64,000 nt of DNA from Pseudomonas akapageensis (lineage in GTDB: Bacteria > Pseudomonadota > Gammaproteobacteria > Pseudomonadales > Pseudomonadaceae): contig NZ_VXCP01000035.1 in assembly GCF_011355085.1 (NCBI RefSeq), positions 44,631 through 108,630 of the forward strand, given 5' to 3'. This document shows, in pieces, positions 57,218 to 64,000 of the stretch. Made by a program: the position numbers and the translations under genes. How positions within the stretch are numbered: position 1 is the first letter of the stretch; each line of letters opens with the position of its first letter. A model generated the notes under the pieces. It saw only the letters and a list, made by a program, of their open reading frames with translations. It ran no database searches and was not told the origin of the DNA.

Positions 57218-57876
57218 TCGATGCTCAGGCGATCTTTGAAGACCTCAAATCGCAAGCCTCAACCCGACAGGCGAAGTCACTCAGCGCTCTCAATGACGTG
57301 CTGAAGGTTCAGCACGCAGCAGGTGAACGGAATTTCTCCATTGCAGAAATCGCGCGCCTTTCGGCTCAAAAGGGAGGCCCTAGCGCCCAGACCATTCGCA
57401 ACAAAACAGGGCTTGTGTTTCGGCAGCTCATCGAAGCATGGGCTGCTCAGGCCGGCGCTTCGATGAAGGCCCCAATCAACCCGCAAGCCAAGGGCAACCG
57501 GGTTCCGAAGGATTACGAGCTGCTTGAGCGCCTGTCAGATCCCGCTATGCGAGCCATCTTTGGCCAGATCATTGCCGAGCGCAACCGCTTCCGGAATGAG
57601 CTCAACACCCTTAAGGCTAACAGCGAGCTGATTGTCGATAGGCGCCCCGTGCAGCACGTTGAGCCGCCAATTCAAAGCGGTGTCGTTCAACTCGTGCATA
57701 CACTGAATCTCAATGACATGGAGGTCGAAGCGCTGAAGGCGGCTATTTCGGATGAGTTTTTCGAGCGCCGGGAATGGATTGTCAGTGCAGCCGGCCAAGT
57801 CAAGGACGAAAACAAGCGAGAAATCTACAAACATGGCTACGTGAATGCCATCAAGAAGGTTCTCAAGGAGGTCTGA
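57214..57876 (+). CDS. gmtX: Gamma-Mobile-Trio protein GmtX type (HTH)
   Basis: A 220-aa protein whose start overlaps gmtZ by 4 bp. Residues about 40-70 look like a helix-turn-helix (SIAEIARLSAQKGGPSAQTI), and the C-terminal half is helical. No catalytic motif is apparent. It fits GmtX, the third member of the trio, whose role is not known; by its form it could bind the att sites or assist the two recombinases, much as TnsD/TnpC-type helpers do. That role is inference. Confidence 0.78.
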   Translation: MIDAQAIFEDLKSQASTRQAKSLSALNDVLKVQHAAGERNFSIAEIARLSAQKGGPSAQTIRNKTGLVFRQLIEAWAAQAGASMKAPINPQAKGNRVPKDYELLERLSDPAMRAIFGQIIAERNRFRNELNTLKANSELIVDRRPVQHVEPPIQSGVVQLVHTLNLNDMEVEALKAAISDEFFERREWIVSAAGQVKDENKREIYKHGYVNAIKKVLKEV

Positions 57877-57878
57877 CC

Positions 57879-58316
57879 ATGGCCAGCGGACAACAGGTAG
57901 CCGAACAGAATCTGAAGGCATTCATTGCTTGGTCGACATCGAAGTCGGACGATGACTTTCGTGAGTATGTCCATCGAGGCAAACTCAATCGCTCTGAGGT
58001 CGCCGCCGAATGTGGTTTCGGCAAAAGCGCACTCATACAGAATCCTGCTATCAAAAGCGCGCTGGAAGCGCTTGAGGCCCGGCTTAAGAAAACTGGCGTA
58101 CTGCCTGATCAAAATGCTGCGGATTCGCTTTCCAGCCAAGAGCCGCCAATGCGTGATCGGGAAGCCAAGCAACGCCATCAGGATGGCCAGCGACTGAATT
58201 CCTTGGAATACGAAAACGCGTCTCTGCGTGCCGAGTTAACCCAAGCCAAAGCCCTGCTTGAGCGCTACAAGCTGATGTCTTCCTTTCTGGAAGAAACCGG
58301 ACGGCTGCCACGATGA
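57879..58316 (+). CDS. GMT-linked coiled-coil/HTH protein (VPA1267-like)
   Basis: A 145-aa protein starting 2 bp after gmtX. Residues about 30-65 include SEVAAECGFGKSALIQNPAI, resembling a small HTH, and residues about 105-140 form a leucine-rich coiled coil (LEYENASLRAELTQAKALLE). A protein of this kind (VPA1267 family) accompanies GMT genes in Vibrio. The end overlaps the helicase start by 4 bp. Function unknown. Confidence 0.7.
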   Translation: MASGQQVAEQNLKAFIAWSTSKSDDDFREYVHRGKLNRSEVAAECGFGKSALIQNPAIKSALEALEARLKKTGVLPDQNAADSLSSQEPPMRDREAKQRHQDGQRLNSLEYENASLRAELTQAKALLERYKLMSSFLEETGRLPR

Positions 58317-60580
58317 ATGCCCCGTCCCCCAAACTGCTCAATGCCACGGTTCGCATCACTCGCATGCGGTCGAAGAGCCGCCATGGCTGTATCGCCTTCG
58401 GCCACCGTGTTGACCTCGCAACTGGCCTCAACGACCGCGCCACTGCGCTGGTGATCAGCGTTCCCAGCACCATCACTGAGCCGGGAAACATCTCCGTTGG
58501 GGGCATCTACGAGGTCTATGGTGAGGCTCGGAGCATCCAACATGCCCATGGCTCCCACACCGTCACGGAAACGCAGATCGAGGTTCAGGACATTTACCTG
58601 GTTCGCCCTTCTGGAAGCCAGGTGATCCAGTGGATCGCTGATCATGTGACCGGCATCCGCGAAGTCAAAGCCACCAAGCTCTGGGACGCCCATGGCGAGT
58701 GGCTGTATGACGTACTGGATGGTCGAGATCATGACGCTGTGCAGTCCATCTTACCGTCTGAGCACGTGCGTACCGGTCTGTTCGAAAAATGGGCCGAAGA
58801 CGGCGACTCCAAGACTCTCCGTTTCGTCCAGGATCGCGATATACCGCTGGATCTGGCACGAAAGGTCATCAAGTTCCACAAGAAGAACACCATCGCCGCA
58901 CTGATCGACGACCCCTATCGGCTTCTAAGCTTCGAAGGGAGCTGGAAACGGGTCGACGGCATTGCCCGAGCTAAGTTCGATGTTGCCCTGGACGACTCGC
59001 GCAGGTTGGCTGCCGCCCTGGAGGAGGCCCTGTATCGGGTGGCGGACAAGGGACACACCTGTGCCACCTTGAAAGATCTTCTAGGTACGGTCAGTCGGCT
59101 GGTCAATCCCTATTCTGCCCATGAGACGGCCTTGTCCAAGGCGCTTCTTCAAGGTAAGACTGCAGGCCAATTCGTCACCCGTCTAGCGGCCAACGGTGAT
59201 CTGCTGTTGCACGCCCCCGGCGCCTTTCTCATGGAGCGTCAGTGCGCCGAGTTCATCCACGAGTTGTTCCGCAATCCTGACACTCAGCGGCAGTTGTTCC
59301 CGACCGACATTGACGCCGTGATTGGTGACTTCGAGCGCGAAGAGCGGATGCACCTTGGCATTCCAGACTTTGCACTGAATGACGCCCAGAAGGCAGCGAT
59401 CAAGATTTCGTTTGAAAACCGCTTCAGCATCATCACAGGCGGAGCCGGTGTCGGTAAAACCACGGTACTGAAGGCGCTCTACCGGGTATTGGACACCCTT
59501 GGTAGACCATGCTTCCAAATGGCCCTGTCGGGCCGCGCAACGGCCCGCATGACGGAGGCGACTCACAGGGACGCCATTACCATCGCCGGTTTCCTACGCC
59601 GCGTCAGTGACGAAGATGTGGGGCCTGCCCCGATTATCGTCATCGACGAAGCCTCAATGCTTGATCTTGTGTCCTTCCACCGGCTTGTCTGCAAGCTGCC
59701 AGCCGGCACTCATTTGATCCTGGTGGGAGACCCGTATCAACTTCCGCCGATTGGTGCGGGCCTCGTCCTGCATGTGTTGTGTGAGCTGCCAGGCATACCG
59801 ATGACCCAGCTCACCGAGGTCAAACGCCAGGCCAAGGAGTCTGCTATCCCCGCTGCAGCCAAGGCGATCCGGGAGGGCCGTTGGCCGGCGTTCTCAGCAG
59901 ATGCAGCTGGGGAAGTGGTTATCATCCCTTGTTCCGATGAACAGATCATTCCGACCGTGCTCAAGTTCTACGAACAGGATCGCGACAGCACACAGATACT
60001 TGCAGCCACACGCTCCTGCCCATTTGCCGGAGTGGAAGCCATCAATCGGATCTGTCACGTGCGTTACGCTGGCCACGGTCGACACTTGATGGCCATCAAC
60101 CCGGAAACCGGCGATGTCGAAGCGACCGGCTTTTGCGAGGGCGATCTGCTGCTGTACACCGCTAATAGCTGGCAGCGAAACCTGCAGAACGGTTCGCTGG
60201 GTAAGCTCATTGAGGTCTTTGATAAGCCCCAAAACATCAACCTGGGTGATGATGAAAGCCCTGACATCCGAATAGCGTTGGGTCGAGCCATCTACGAAGG
60301 TGTTGAGCACTACGTCCTCGACAGCGACGTGGACGTGATCCAGCACGCTTATGCGATCACCGTTCACAAAGGCCAGGGTAGTCAGTTCAGGCGGGTGATT
60401 GTGCCGATACGCAAATCGCGGGTGCTGGATCGCACCTTCATTTACACGGCCACCTCACGGGCAGAGGTTCAGGTGATTCTGGTTGGGGACATTGATGCAG
60501 TGAAACAGGCGGTCGCGCTGCCGCCGAAGGCATTTGGTCGGCAGGTTGGGCTCGGCGAAATGTTAATTACCGGAAAATAA
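58313..60580 (+). CDS. RecD-like AAA helicase of the island operon
   Basis: A 755-aa protein of superfamily 1B. An N-terminal OB-like region (about residues 10-95) and a helical region precede the helicase core: Walker A GGAGVGKTT (376-384, Lys382), Walker B IDEAS with Asp445-Glu446, GDPYQLPPIG, and the C-terminal VHKGQGSQF and YTATSRA motifs. This is the RecD2/TraI layout, 5'-3' unwinding by family. It is the fifth gene of the gmt operon; a helper in island excision, replication or repair is an inference. Confidence 0.85.
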   Translation: MNAPSPKLLNATVRITRMRSKSRHGCIAFGHRVDLATGLNDRATALVISVPSTITEPGNISVGGIYEVYGEARSIQHAHGSHTVTETQIEVQDIYLVRPSGSQVIQWIADHVTGIREVKATKLWDAHGEWLYDVLDGRDHDAVQSILPSEHVRTGLFEKWAEDGDSKTLRFVQDRDIPLDLARKVIKFHKKNTIAALIDDPYRLLSFEGSWKRVDGIARAKFDVALDDSRRLAAALEEALYRVADKGHTCATLKDLLGTVSRLVNPYSAHETALSKALLQGKTAGQFVTRLAANGDLLLHAPGAFLMERQCAEFIHELFRNPDTQRQLFPTDIDAVIGDFEREERMHLGIPDFALNDAQKAAIKISFENRFSIITGGAGVGKTTVLKALYRVLDTLGRPCFQMALSGRATARMTEATHRDAITIAGFLRRVSDEDVGPAPIIVIDEASMLDLVSFHRLVCKLPAGTHLILVGDPYQLPPIGAGLVLHVLCELPGIPMTQLTEVKRQAKESAIPAAAKAIREGRWPAFSADAAGEVVIIPCSDEQIIPTVLKFYEQDRDSTQILAATRSCPFAGVEAINRICHVRYAGHGRHLMAINPETGDVEATGFCEGDLLLYTANSWQRNLQNGSLGKLIEVFDKPQNINLGDDESPDIRIALGRAIYEGVEHYVLDSDVDVIQHAYAITVHKGQGSQFRRVIVPIRKSRVLDRTFIYTATSRAEVQVILVGDIDAVKQAVALPPKAFGRQVGLGEMLITGK

Positions 60581-60651
60581 CCCCCCCTTTATTATCAGGA
60601 GGTTGATGGTGTCTTACTGTATACGCTTATGTGTACTTAGCAGTATGGGGT

Positions 60652-61116
60652 TCACTGCCAATACCGATGTACAGTTGATCTAGCCAATCCGAGCTTGTGT
60701 GCTACCTCTGCCTGACTCAATCCTGAAGCCTTAAGCTCTCTCACGGCCTGGGCATTCTTAGCATTGCCTGGTTTCCCCGGAGCCCGTTTTTTCAGTTCTT
60801 TGCCCACAAACTGGCTTCTGAAAAGCTCCTCCCCCCCCTCTGCTCTGAACGAGGCTAACTGAGCTCGTGCTCGCTCTATGGTGGCTTCAGTAGGTTCGCC
60901 ATTCTGGATAGCTACGCAGAGGGCCAACAGGGCGACAGGATCGAACTGAAGTGAATTTGAAAGCTCAATCAGCTTTTCAAGCGTGATGCTGTGCCTTCCT
61001 TGCTCAAGGTTGCCGATACTGGATTTTGCAATGACATCTGCCAAGTCCCCGTAGTCGACGCCCCGAATAGTCCGGATTGCTCTGATCGCCCCGGCAATCT
61101 CTTTCTTGAGCGACAT
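60652..61116 (-). CDS. Dual-HTH transcriptional regulator
   Basis: A 154-aa protein with two DNA-binding motifs. Residues about 5-65 are Xre-like (LADVIAKSSIGNLEQGRHSITLEKL) and the last 35 residues form a resolvase-type HTH (RELKASGLSQAEVAHKLGLARSTVHRYW). ATG 61116 has an AGGAC site upstream; an earlier in-frame start lacks one. Convergent with the helicase, it is the natural candidate for controlling the gmt promoter dyad. Target is inferred only. Confidence 0.78.
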   Translation of the reverse strand: MSLKKEIAGAIRAIRTIRGVDYGDLADVIAKSSIGNLEQGRHSITLEKLIELSNSLQFDPVALLALCVAIQNGEPTEATIERARAQLASFRAEGGEELFRSQFVGKELKKRAPGKPGNAKNAQAVRELKASGLSQAEVAHKLGLARSTVHRYWQ

Positions 61117-61319
61117 GATCTGTCCTAAAAACGAGGATAGAGCCATAACGCCGTCGTTCCGATAAACCCAAATAGCTGGTAGTATTGGAATTTCAGGGTG
61201 CTACCTCTTCTGAGCTATTGCACGTAGTCATAAGCACAAGAGTTTTTCAGGCAGATCGCAGGAGGCTTCAGTGTGATTCAGCACCGAACATATCACATGT
61301 ATTGTCAGAGGCTTTTTGA

Positions 61320-61727
61320 ATGGAACTCGAAGAAATCCAAGCAGCCAGTGAGCTCCTATCCACCCCTGGCAAACTACGCCCTGGATCTGGAGAAACCCAA
61401 GAAACGTTAATCCGCCTAGCGCAAACCCGCTTCCCAAACAAAGGCTTTTGCATCGTCCAGCAGTGGACGATTGTTCGCGGGGTAGCAAGCGATGAGGATC
61501 TGACCAAAATTCACGTCCATGGCCACCTGCCGCTCTTTGTGTTCGCCGAGAAAGTCATTCTGGATAGCCGTGGGCGCTTCGATTACGGAAATTGGGTGCG
61601 CAGCACCATGGCCATCTCGTTTCAAGATGGCTTTCTCTTTGAAACCAAAAACACTGTGTACGTTTTGATGGGGGACGGCGACGAAAGGTCAGCCAGTCTC
61701 GCCGCGATTCTGTCTCTTTATCAATGA
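61320..61727 (+). CDS. Hypothetical protein (possibly DUF6957-like)
   Basis: A 135-aa soluble protein with no signal or helix. It has an N-terminal helical part (ELEEIQAASELLSTPG) and a strand-rich rest (IHVHGHLPLFVFAEKVILD, TVYVLMGDGDERSASL). I see weak likeness to DUF6957-type proteins of pseudomonads, but that is a guess. It is the first gene after the regulator, divergent from it, and starts the cargo part of the island. AGAGG lies 9 bases before the ATG. Confidence 0.6.
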   Translation: MELEEIQAASELLSTPGKLRPGSGETQETLIRLAQTRFPNKGFCIVQQWTIVRGVASDEDLTKIHVHGHLPLFVFAEKVILDSRGRFDYGNWVRSTMAISFQDGFLFETKNTVYVLMGDGDERSASLAAILSLYQ

Positions 61728-61769
61728 TGTCAGCTGCAACGTCAGTCTGTAGATCTACTGGAATATGAA

Positions 61770-62192
61770 ATGTTTAGAAGTCATGAAACGGTCGCTTTTG
61801 GTACTCCTAATGCATTCGGAGATGGATACTCGAACTGGCGGATGTTTGAGCGTCACTTAGCTCATCCTTGGTATCACGTCGTCCTTGAAGAGTGCTTGGA
61901 TGGCAAGGTATGGCCACGCTCCATGATGATTAGTGACGTCGATATGCTTGAAGAAATACTTTCTCAACAAACCAGCGAGTTTCTCGTTACGGAGATTCAG
62001 GTCGTCACGCCCGGCTGGATGAACAAAACTGGTAAGTGGAAGATGGAAAAGCTTTCGGGGCTGTTGGTCGGATATGACTCTAGTGGCACTCGTGTTTGCC
62101 TTCACAACATTGGCGACGAAAAGGCTTATACCGATGCCCCAGGCCGTCTTATTGAGGCTCACTCTCTCAAAGGGCTTCGAGTGATTTTTTAA
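61770..62192 (+). CDS. Hypothetical protein
   Basis: A 140-aa soluble protein rich in aromatic residues (NWRMFERHLAHPWYHVV, MNKTGKWKMEKLSG). It starts 42 bp after the preceding gene on the same strand, so the two may be co-transcribed. I recognise no family; no catalytic motif, signal peptide or membrane segment is seen. Confidence 0.55.
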   Translation: MFRSHETVAFGTPNAFGDGYSNWRMFERHLAHPWYHVVLEECLDGKVWPRSMMISDVDMLEEILSQQTSEFLVTEIQVVTPGWMNKTGKWKMEKLSGLLVGYDSSGTRVCLHNIGDEKAYTDAPGRLIEAHSLKGLRVIF

Positions 62193-62298
62193 TCCGAGGT
62201 CGTAAATCGCAGCCGCTCCTTGCAAGGCGAGGCGTGCTCGGAGGCCAACCGCCGCAGCGGTATCCAATGTACAACTAAATCGAAACTGGTTGTCTGCC

Positions 62299-63027
62299 AT
62301 GAAAATCCAGATTTACTCTGACCTGCATCTTGAATTCTCGCCGTTCGAACCGCCGTCGAACGACGCTGACATTGTGGTTTTGGCGGGCGACATCGATGTT
62401 CAGATGAGGGGTGTGAAATGGGCGAACATTACCTTCGACTGTCCTGTCGTCTACTGCTGTGGCAATCATGAGCATTACAAAGGACACATCGATCACACTC
62501 TGCGCAAGATGCGCCTCGCTGCCGCACCGCATGTCAATGTCCTTGAGAACCAAGTCTGGATACATGACCAAACCCGTTTTTTGGTGACAACGGGGTGGAC
62601 GGATTTTTCCTCGACAGGAGACGTCACGGCGGCGGTCATGACTTGCGGGCAGTGGATGAATGACTTCAGGGTGATCAGAGCCGATGCGAGCTTTCGCCGG
62701 CTACGCCCAGCAGACGTGATTGAGCGAAACCGCATTGCTTTTGACTTCCTGGTTAACGAGCTCGCTAAGCCGTTTGAAGGCAAGACCGTCGTTGTTACGC
62801 ATCATTGTCCAATCTCGGAAGTAGCCGGCGAGAAGCATGACGGCCATTTGAACGCGGCATATTCCAACAGGTGGCACGCGCTTCTGGAAAAAGCAGACAT
62901 TTGGATTTTCGGACATACGCATCACGCCATAGATATCGAGCTAGTCGGATGCCGGCTCATCTCTAATCCTCGTGGATACCCTGGGGAGGGCACAGGTTTC
63001 ATTTCAGATTTCACCATTGAAATCTGA
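62299..63027 (+). CDS. Calcineurin-like metallophosphoesterase
   Basis: A 242-aa protein with all the metal-site motifs of the family: SDLHLEF, LAGDID, GNHEHY, VTHHCP and GHTHHA. It would hydrolyse phosphoesters with two metal ions. The substrate is unknown; nucleic acids or cyclic nucleotides are possible. ATG 62299 is preferred over an in-frame TTG at 62290. It converges on the herA-like gene and belongs to the island cargo. Related stand-alone enzymes occur on phages and plasmids. Confidence 0.85.
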   Translation: MKIQIYSDLHLEFSPFEPPSNDADIVVLAGDIDVQMRGVKWANITFDCPVVYCCGNHEHYKGHIDHTLRKMRLAAAPHVNVLENQVWIHDQTRFLVTTGWTDFSSTGDVTAAVMTCGQWMNDFRVIRADASFRRLRPADVIERNRIAFDFLVNELAKPFEGKTVVVTHHCPISEVAGEKHDGHLNAAYSNRWHALLEKADIWIFGHTHHAIDIELVGCRLISNPRGYPGEGTGFISDFTIEI

Positions 63028-63050
63028 TCGCTTATGAAGGGGTAATCAGG

Positions 63051-63215
63051 GTGTACTTGATCAAAACCTTCGGAGCAGAGCTGTCCGACTTCAGATTGCA
63101 CAGATTGCCAGCAGTCATAGAACGAGCGCGAGCTGCCATTGCTGATCAAAGCGTTGTCGGGTATCTGCTCTGTGCGCTGGAGCGACCTCCGCGGATGGCC
63201 AACCCTAGCGGCTAA
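63051..63215 (+). CDS. Possible small protein (54 aa)
   Basis: A GTG-initiated frame (VYLIKTFGAELSDFRLH..) with GAAGGGG about 8 bases upstream. It follows the phosphoesterase by 23 bp and includes a helical middle (PAVIERARAAIADQ). Short, without known relatives, and of uncertain reality. Confidence 0.2.
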   Translation: MYLIKTFGAELSDFRLHRLPAVIERARAAIADQSVVGYLLCALERPPRMANPSG

Positions 63216-63369
63216 ACCACCCGAGCCTGGCTCAAGCTTTAGGGCAGGTTGTTACAAACGGCTGATGGCTGTTTAGGGATGTGTAGGAGCCTCAACTCTG
63301 ACCAGTTGCGCTAGAAGCGGGTGGGTGGCTCCCCCGCTCTATTACGCGTCGAGCTCTTTTTATAGGGAG
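63216..63369. other. Gene-free stretch before the herA-like gene
   Basis: Including the doubtful small frame before it, the space from 63028 to 63369 holds no convincing gene. I see no clear terminator between the convergent phosphoesterase and HerA-like genes. Confidence 0.4.
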
Positions 63370-64000
63370 CTATTCATTGAGTGCTAGCCATCTAGCGGTT
63401 ATGTCATGAACGTCCTCGTTTCCGAAAGGTGCGTTTGACCAACCTTCCGCAAAACTGATGTCATGTGAATCTGGCAATTGGTTTTGATCGAGCGCCCTGA
63501 TTCTAACTCGAGCCGGCAACGCTGCTGCTTCACCAACAAATATGGCCTCACGTCTAGCCAGGGACGACAAGATCTTCGTTATGCCTGCAAGCGAATCAGG
63601 TAGAAACTTAGACACATGTTCTTGATCTCTACCGTTAGTAAGACGGAGCACTACCCATGAGTTGCATTGAGAAAGCACGGTGCTCTCCACGTCAGAAGGA
63701 CGCTGCGAAACCAGCATCAATCCGAGCCCATATTTGCGGCCTTCTTTGGCGATTCGACGTACAGCATCCTGTGCTTCTCTGTATTGCGCTTCGCCCCTAT
63801 CTGGAACATAACGGTGGGCTTCTTCACATACAATCAGCAGCGGATCGACGTTACGCTGAGCCTTTGTCTGCCATACCTTATAGCTAAATAAGAGCCTGCA
63901 AATCATGGCGGCCAGTGTGCCAGCTACCTCATTGGGCGCACCTGATACATCCACAAGCTTGAGCGTGCTGCCATTCGCTCTGGACTTGCCCCTGCAAAAC
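63370..64000 (-). CDS. HerA-type ATPase, partial (5' end outside window)
   Basis: The last 210 residues of a FtsK/HerA-family ATPase. Visible: KLVDVSGAPNEVAG, Walker B LLIVCEEAHRYVP, the sensor KYGLGLMLVSQRPSDVEST and VLSQCNSWVVLRLTNGRDQ. The frame is open through base 64000. HerA is a hexameric DNA translocase. Besides its archaeal role with NurA, bacterial HerA is paired with SIR2, DUF4297 or similar effectors in anti-phage systems. The gene upstream, which would be its partner, is not in the window. Confidence 0.85.
   Translation of the reverse strand, partial: FCRGKSRANGSTLKLVDVSGAPNEVAGTLAAMICRLLFSYKVWQTKAQRNVDPLLIVCEEAHRYVPDRGEAQYREAQDAVRRIAKEGRKYGLGLMLVSQRPSDVESTVLSQCNSWVVLRLTNGRDQEHVSKFLPDSLAGITKILSSLARREAIFVGEAAALPARVRIRALDQNQLPDSHDISFAEGWSNAPFGNEDVHDITARWLALNE

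Noticed and set aside
60606..60683. 25-codon frame after an AGGAGG site, downstream of the helicase
   Set aside because: The spacing from AGGAGG to ATG is only three bases, the peptide is very short and shows no recognisable feature.

Overview
The window reads as a Pseudomonas chromosome, most like the P. fluorescens/P. putida group. The evidence is the complete division and cell-wall (dcw) cluster, a ColR/ColS two-component pair beside an orf222-like methyltransferase, groESL with a heat-shock type promoter, a class A RNase P RNA, and the short inverted repeats typical of Pseudomonas intergenic DNA. About 53 kb is ordinary core genome. The last 11 kb is the left part of a mobile genomic island.

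Layout. 1-885: tail of a DUF1513 gene. 991-5218: two-gene RND efflux operon. 5273-6281: small exported protein and a methyltransferase. 6418-8359: colS and colR. 8558-9304: PAP2-type phosphatase. 9497-11481: groEL and groES. 11736-15556: fxsA, a HugZ-type protein, an SDR reductase, a DUF481 outer-membrane protein and an alkyltransferase-like (ATL) DNA-binding protein. 15600-18626: an AmpG-like permease and an MscS channel gene whose 3' end is repeated, with a 53-residue lipoprotein gene between the two copies. 18728-25996: yajQ, a PanE-like reductase, a sensor kinase, a cobalamin adenosyltransferase, a Nudix/thiamine-phosphate-synthase fusion, a GST and argJ. 26127-29626: secA and a DciA-type gene. 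29822-47589: the dcw cluster on the minus strand, in transcription order mraZ-rsmH-ftsL-ftsI-murE-murF-mraY-murD-ftsW-murG-murC-ddlB-ftsQ-ftsA-ftsZ-lpxC, behind a promoter followed by three 10-bp MraZ-box repeats. 47897-52942: rnpB, rsmI, and the plus-strand run lpoA-yraN-gmhA-dolP-like.

The island begins just after the BON lipoprotein gene, between about 52978 and 53044, and runs past the end of the window. Its first five genes are nearly back-to-back, behind a strong sigma70 promoter with an adjacent dyad: a tyrosine recombinase (488 aa), a large protein with a second tyrosine-recombinase core plus a Cys-rich segment (876 aa), an HTH protein (220 aa), a 145-aa coiled-coil protein and a RecD-like helicase. 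Order, sizes and motifs match the Gamma-Mobile-Trio (GMT) signature gmtY-gmtZ-gmtX, described as marking islands that carry anti-phage and antibacterial cargo. The cargo here is a dual-HTH regulator, two unrecognised small proteins, a calcineurin-like phosphoesterase and, at the window edge, the 3' end of a HerA-type ATPase gene. The upstream partner of herA, which would tell whether this is a HerA-based defence operon, lies beyond base 64000.

No CRISPR array, tRNA, rRNA or insertion-sequence transposase was found.
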